From Saccoglossus kowalevskii (Eukaryota; Hemichordata; Enteropneusta; Harrimaniidae): a DNA stretch of 21,115 nucleotides. This document shows positions 19,501 through 21,115 of this stretch, piece by piece. Made by a program: the position numbers and the translations under genes. The stretch's first letter is position 1; every line of letters begins with the position of its first letter. A model generated the notes under the pieces. That model was not told where the DNA came from. It did no database searches and saw only the letters and a program-made list of their open reading frames with translations. The stretch lies in NCBI RefSeq assembly GCF_000003605.2, contig NW_003132867.1, positions 46,175 through 67,289 on the forward strand. The letters run 5' to 3'.

Positions 19501-19932
19501 GTGAGTTGAAGTGTTTTTACATCCCCATCGCGGTTTGTGCACTATCTCGTCGTCCGTGTGTTACGTAAGTCATTTTGAATAGAATGACACTGGGTCAATG
19601 ACCTGCACTGAATCATATACGTATCATAGTACACCACCATAAACTCATCCAGTGTGTCGATCTCAAAATCGTTGGTTCGAATCAACGGTGTCGTTTCTTT
19701 AAGAAATATACATCTTTTTAAAATAAAATATATAATTTTTTAAATAGTGAGAACAATCTAGTTCTAAAAAACAGTCTTCACCTAGCAAATGAATATTGCC
19801 GAGAAGAAAGAAACTAGTAAACAGGTACTGTTTCGAATAAGGATAGTGCACAAAATAAAACAATACCACTCGAATGTTAGCGGACAATAGCCATGAGCAA
19901 AAAAATAGTATTACTAAGTATAAACCTGGCAA
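13340..19932 (-). CDS. Cytochrome P450 (clan 2, CYP17/CYP1-like), 9 exons
   Basis: This gene encodes a microsomal haem-thiolate monooxygenase. Exons 2-9 are 19202-19029, 18792-18699, 18050-17889, 17500-17292, 17038-16913, 16694-16455, 16203-16105 and 13590-13340. Joined, they keep frame at every junction and give 450 residues. With a probable anchor exon (19932-19782) the protein is about 500, the usual length. Counting from the first full codon of exon 2: C-helix WKLHR at 77-81, I-helix AGIDTT at 255-260 (oxygen activation), K-helix EVMR at 312-315, PERF at 367-370, and haem-binding FSAGRRVCLG at 387-396 with Cys394 as iron ligand. All hallmark residues are present. The C-terminal VCLGESLAKPEIFLLF and VPHKAMVDSTIGGY segments resemble vertebrate CYP17 and CYP1. 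The substrate is unknown; steroids or xenobiotics are guesses from family. The gene looks functional. Confidence 0.93.
14006..14325 (-). mobile_element. Solo LTR, probably Gypsy-type, in P450 intron 8
   Basis: A 320-bp unit runs on the minus strand from TGTCGGAA to TTCCCACA, the short inverted ends typical of LTRs. It is flanked on the plus strand by TGTAG on both sides (14001-14005 and 14326-14330), a 5-bp target duplication. Parts visible are several CCAAT boxes in U3, TATAAATA (14150-14157) and a poly(A) signal AATAAA (14082-14087) for R and U5. No internal region or second LTR is present, so it is a solo LTR left by recombination. It looks whole as an LTR. The 5-bp duplication suits Gypsy-like elements. 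It lies in the same orientation as the P450. Confidence 0.85.
14331..16098. other. Remainder of P450 intron 8, nothing recognised
   Basis: This holds an AT-rich stretch with repeated ATAAGATT words near 15800-15855 and a CG-containing patch near 14840-15000. Frames at 14736-15023 and 14809-15006 lie on opposite strands of that patch and resemble nothing. There may be unrecognised repeat remnants. Confidence 0.5.
16099..16104 (-). promoter_or_regulatory. GC-AG splice donor, intron 8
   Basis: The minus strand reads AG|GCAAGT, the strong consensus typical of natural GC donors, where the rest of the site pairs well with U1 to offset the GC. It heads the longest intron of the gene (2514 bp against 218-648 bp elsewhere). 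Confidence 0.85.
16105..16203 (-). CDS. P450 exon 8, ends at a GC splice donor
   Basis: Acceptor ATCTGCAG begins 99 bases reading GYNIPKDTWVMINLWAVQMD and KKHWDNPEEFKP. The end is CCAG|GCAAGT. Splicing there joins G to AG and restores the conserved PERF. No GT at that phase exists; the next GT, four bases on, breaks the frame. Confidence 0.92.
16455..16694 (-). CDS. P450 exon 7 (I and K helices)
   Basis: Acceptor TCACTTTAG and donor ATTG|GTAGGT bound 240 bases. It starts GIDTTTHTLDWAIMFLVHHP, carrying the conserved acid-Thr pair for oxygen activation, and contains HEVMRVRTVAPMSVPHKAM with the invariant K-helix Glu and Arg (ExxR). Confidence 0.95.
16913..17038 (-). CDS. P450 exon 6
   Basis: Acceptor GATTACAG and donor GGAG|GTTAGT bound 126 bases reading KLHDLIDYLLNVQRQAQEDK and TRLVQTVSDLFG. 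It ends inside the I helix; the split codon joined to exon 7 gives the Ala of AGIDTT. Confidence 0.93.
17292..17500 (-). CDS. P450 exon 5
   Basis: Acceptor TTTTCCAG and donor AAAG|GTGTGT bound 209 bases reading YTLDDPEFKSIMKLVDDFVE, then ADIIPWLAYIP and KMTDVFLRMMYDKFYEHKKK. This covers helices F and G, the substrate-access region; D-I-x-P-W-L is the usual clan 2 pattern. Confidence 0.93.
17889..18050 (-). CDS. P450 exon 4
   Basis: Acceptor TGTTTTAG and donor AGAA|GTAAGT bound 162 bases reading DYVSGRKLERLIREDAFPLL, then LEENDGKSIHPRPL and NNIMAQFCFGQ. This covers helices D and E; the NxxxxxFCFG pattern is typical of clan 2 P450s. Confidence 0.93.
18451..18475 (+). repeat. AATGT microsatellite, 5 units
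   Basis: Five perfect AATGT units on the plus strand. Read on the minus strand they form the tail of the adjoining SINE. Confidence 0.9.
18451..18625 (-). mobile_element. tRNA-derived SINE with pentanucleotide tail
   Basis: On the minus strand TGGTTAAGATATAGG (about 18591-18605) fits a Pol III A box and GGTTGGAACAT (18547-18557) a decayed B box, at normal tRNA spacing. A non-tRNA body follows, then a tail of five ACATT units (18475-18451). This is the layout of invertebrate SINEs with simple-repeat tails. It lies in P450 intron 3, same strand as the gene. Confidence 0.6.
18699..18792 (-). CDS. P450 exon 3 (C helix)
   Basis: Acceptor TTGTACAG and donor TTAG|GTGAAT bound 94 bases reading DMFSEGGQDIALSDFGTTW and KLHRKIAHQAI. 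WKLHR is the C-helix WxxxR motif whose Trp and Arg contact haem propionates. An AG 15 bases further in also keeps frame but would drop GDMFS, which relatives have, so the earlier acceptor is chosen. Confidence 0.93.
18835..18975. other. GC-rich patch in P450 intron 2
   Basis: This patch is far richer in CG than its surroundings and holds CGCCCTC (18871-18877) and GAGGGCG (18921-18927) as an inverted pair. It is probably a repeat fragment; I could not assign it. Confidence 0.35.
19029..19202 (-). CDS. P450 exon 2
   Basis: Acceptor TTTCAG and donor ACAG|GTGATA bound 174 bases. It reads ITQNMHLDFLNMAKKYGDVF, GSHQVVVLNNYELI and FDFAGRPHTFT, the A-helix, first beta strands and B-helix of P450s. 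It starts with two bases of a split codon and ends with one base. Confidence 0.93.
19592..19604. promoter_or_regulatory. Nuclear-receptor-type inverted repeat (IR1)
   Basis: GGGTCAATGACCT is two half-sites head to head with one base between, close to the AGGTCA-N-TGACCT consensus bound by some nuclear receptor dimers. It lies in P450 intron 1, about 390 bases upstream of exon 2. P450 genes are often nuclear-receptor targets, but a single match can be chance. Confidence 0.3.
19638..19720 (+). repeat. tRNA-derived SINE fragment
   Basis: GTGTGTCGATCTCAAAATCG followed by TTGGTTCGAATCAACG resembles the anticodon arm and B-box (T) arm of a tRNA. TTTCTTTAAGAAATA after it resembles a SINE body start. 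No proper D arm or acceptor stem pairs, so it is not a tRNA gene. It lies in P450 intron 1. Confidence 0.4.
19782..19932 (-). CDS. P450 probable exon 1 (membrane anchor), 5' end uncertain
   Basis: The frame reads GLYLVILFFCSWLL, a hydrophobic helix, and ends LLGNIHLL before CTAG|GTGAAG. LLGN-xx-L is the expected P450 sequence just before the 'KKYGDVF' region, and the phase (one base left over) fits exon 2, giving LGNIHLLAITQNMH. Two things are odd. The hinge that should read PPGP reads QYLF, and there is no in-frame ATG before a stop just upstream of the hydrophobic part. A TTTGCCAG near 19925 could be an acceptor for a short leader exon. It may be a degenerate exon, with the true first exon elsewhere. 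Confidence 0.45.
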
Positions 19933-20640
19933 AGATGGTCAATATGCCACAATAGTAAAACCATATTTCTGGTGGTACGAATACAATATTATGAAAATGT
20001 GGTTTTTAATCCTAGATAATCTAGCTAGAGTCCCACAATTACAGTAATCGCCACGGTACTCCACATGTATCACTAATGAACAGTACAATTCTATTTCTTA
20101 AGACACAGTCCCTCTATCATATGATAGAGGGACTGTGCTTAAGAGGAGACAAGCTGTGTGGCGGAAGCAACATAATAGTGAAGTTTGGTACAAACAATTG
20201 TTTATAATAGTGATGTTGATCAGTAATACATTTAAAATAATAAAAATAAAAAAATGAGTGATTCACAATTTATTATATGGGTGTCATGTGTAAATTATAT
20301 ATTCATTATTTAAAACGATTCATGGGCGCCGCCATTTTGTTTAAAATGAAACGCCAAAGAGGGATTTGTAACACGCAAACTGATTGGACAATGATCAGCC
20401 GCAACTGACTACTGGGGACGCTGTTAGAAATACGCATATTTGATGGTCGTTCTGCCAAGATCTGTTTAGAGGCTTGGCCGAATAAACTTAGACAAAAATA
20501 AATATTCACGAAAATAGAGATTTGGATGTGATGTCATAACATGAACAAATCTGACAGAGGACAACCTCATGTAGCTGTACTATAAATAGCAAGGCGATAG
20601 CTTACGGTTTGGAAGAAGAAGTCGCTTGAAAAAAAGTTGA
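19933..20640. other. Upstream flank of the P450, no gene
   Basis: The stretch contains the palindrome listed separately. No promoter could be fixed, because the first exon is uncertain. Confidence 0.4.
20097..20143. repeat. Near-perfect palindrome, 23-bp stem
   Basis: CACAGTCCCTCTATCAT (20104-20120) is followed at once by its exact reverse complement (20121-20137). Outside these, CTTAAG on each side continues the pairing with a one-base bulge on the left. There is no loop. It looks like two transposon ends left head to head, or a very short palindromic MITE. Confidence 0.9.
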
Positions 20641-20725
20641 TGGACGACGTACGACGGACAGACGATGACGAGTCCACTCAAGCCATGAGCTCCGCTCGGT
20701 CATCTTCGATGACAGCGGAGCTAAA
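20640..20725 (+). repeat. Dispersed-repeat fragment ending in a hairpin
   Basis: GGACGACGTACGACGGACAG leads into a hairpin at 20688-20722: AGCTCCGCT pairs with AGCGGAGCT and GTCATC with GATGAC around a TTC loop, with two unpaired bases (CG). AAAAAC follows. GACGGACGACGG-type runs followed by an AGCTC...GAGCT hairpin are, from memory, common in repeats of marine invertebrates. The class is uncertain. Confidence 0.5.
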
Positions 20726-21115
20726 AACATGACTGTTATAATTTCTACCCATGTGGAAGGTTGCTGTTCTGCGTAGAAATGCAGATTAAAATGCTGAGTT
20801 AAACACAACCTAACCTAAAAAATACCTAACCCAAGGGTATTATGACCAGATACTAGATGTGACAAGTAACCTGTAGAATGCTGTGTGGGTAATATTTTTT
20901 TTATATTGATTTTTGTTGCATTTGCAGCAAATAGTTACCAAACAATGAGAAATCTATAGGATTGGATATACCTCTCAGCTGGCTTCACATGCATAGTTCA
21001 AGACTGCCTAACCGGTGCTTATACCAGGATTTAGTTGCAGCACTGTGGTCTGTGGTTACAGCTTCATTTTCCGAGTAATCACAAGAAATTGACATGACAA
21101 TAGAAATTCATGAAA
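20726..21115. other. Intergenic, nothing recognised
   Basis: AT-rich to the window end. No gene or repeat could be supported. Confidence 0.45.

Noticed and set aside
19638-19705. Functional tRNA gene
   Set aside because: Anticodon-arm-like and B-box sequence are present but no D arm forms and the acceptor ends do not pair fully; a SINE fragment is likelier.

Overview
The window is animal nuclear DNA: AT-rich, with spliced genes, short GT-AG introns and many decayed repeats. Nothing looks prokaryotic. Both recognisable genes (a clan 2 cytochrome P450 with CYP17/CYP1-like features, and a TauD/TfdA-type dioxygenase) and the repeat types suit a marine invertebrate, perhaps a deuterostome such as a hemichordate, echinoderm or cephalochordate. 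The species cannot be fixed from sequence alone.

Layout. Bases 1-171 are the end of a 31-bp tandem array that runs straight into a 1.67-kb foldback element (168-1834). Bases 1835-2870 hold no confident gene. Two copies of one unclassified repeat lie in opposite orientation at 2873-4537 and 11771-12922 and bracket a 7.2-kb interior. That interior holds a CGTGAAC-rich repeat (about 4550-4960), a small terminal-inverted-repeat element (5131-5518), a SINE-like piece (about 6358-6540), a broken dioxygenase gene (about 7980-8997) with a second SINE-like piece in its gap, a Myb/SANT-domain remnant of probable PIF/Harbinger origin (10300-10830, minus strand) and a long hairpin (11505-11606).

The right third is a cytochrome P450 gene on the minus strand (13340 to about 19932). 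Eight exons (2 to 9) can be placed to the base, keep one open frame of 450 residues across every junction, and carry all hallmark P450 motifs. A probable first exon supplies a hydrophobic anchor but lacks the usual proline-rich hinge. The last intron is several-fold to tenfold longer than the others, uses a GC donor and contains an old solo LTR with a 5-bp target duplication. Other introns hold a tRNA-derived SINE with a pentanucleotide tail, a SINE-like fragment and a nuclear-receptor-type inverted half-site. Upstream of the gene are a near-perfect palindrome (20097-20143) and a dispersed-repeat fragment with a strong hairpin (about 20640-20725).

The two genes show no sign of working together. 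The P450 looks functional. The dioxygenase copy looks dead or misassembled. I found no new multi-gene system. The most unusual features are the large inverted pair of repeats, the two hairpins, and the dioxygenase gene that has lost its middle.
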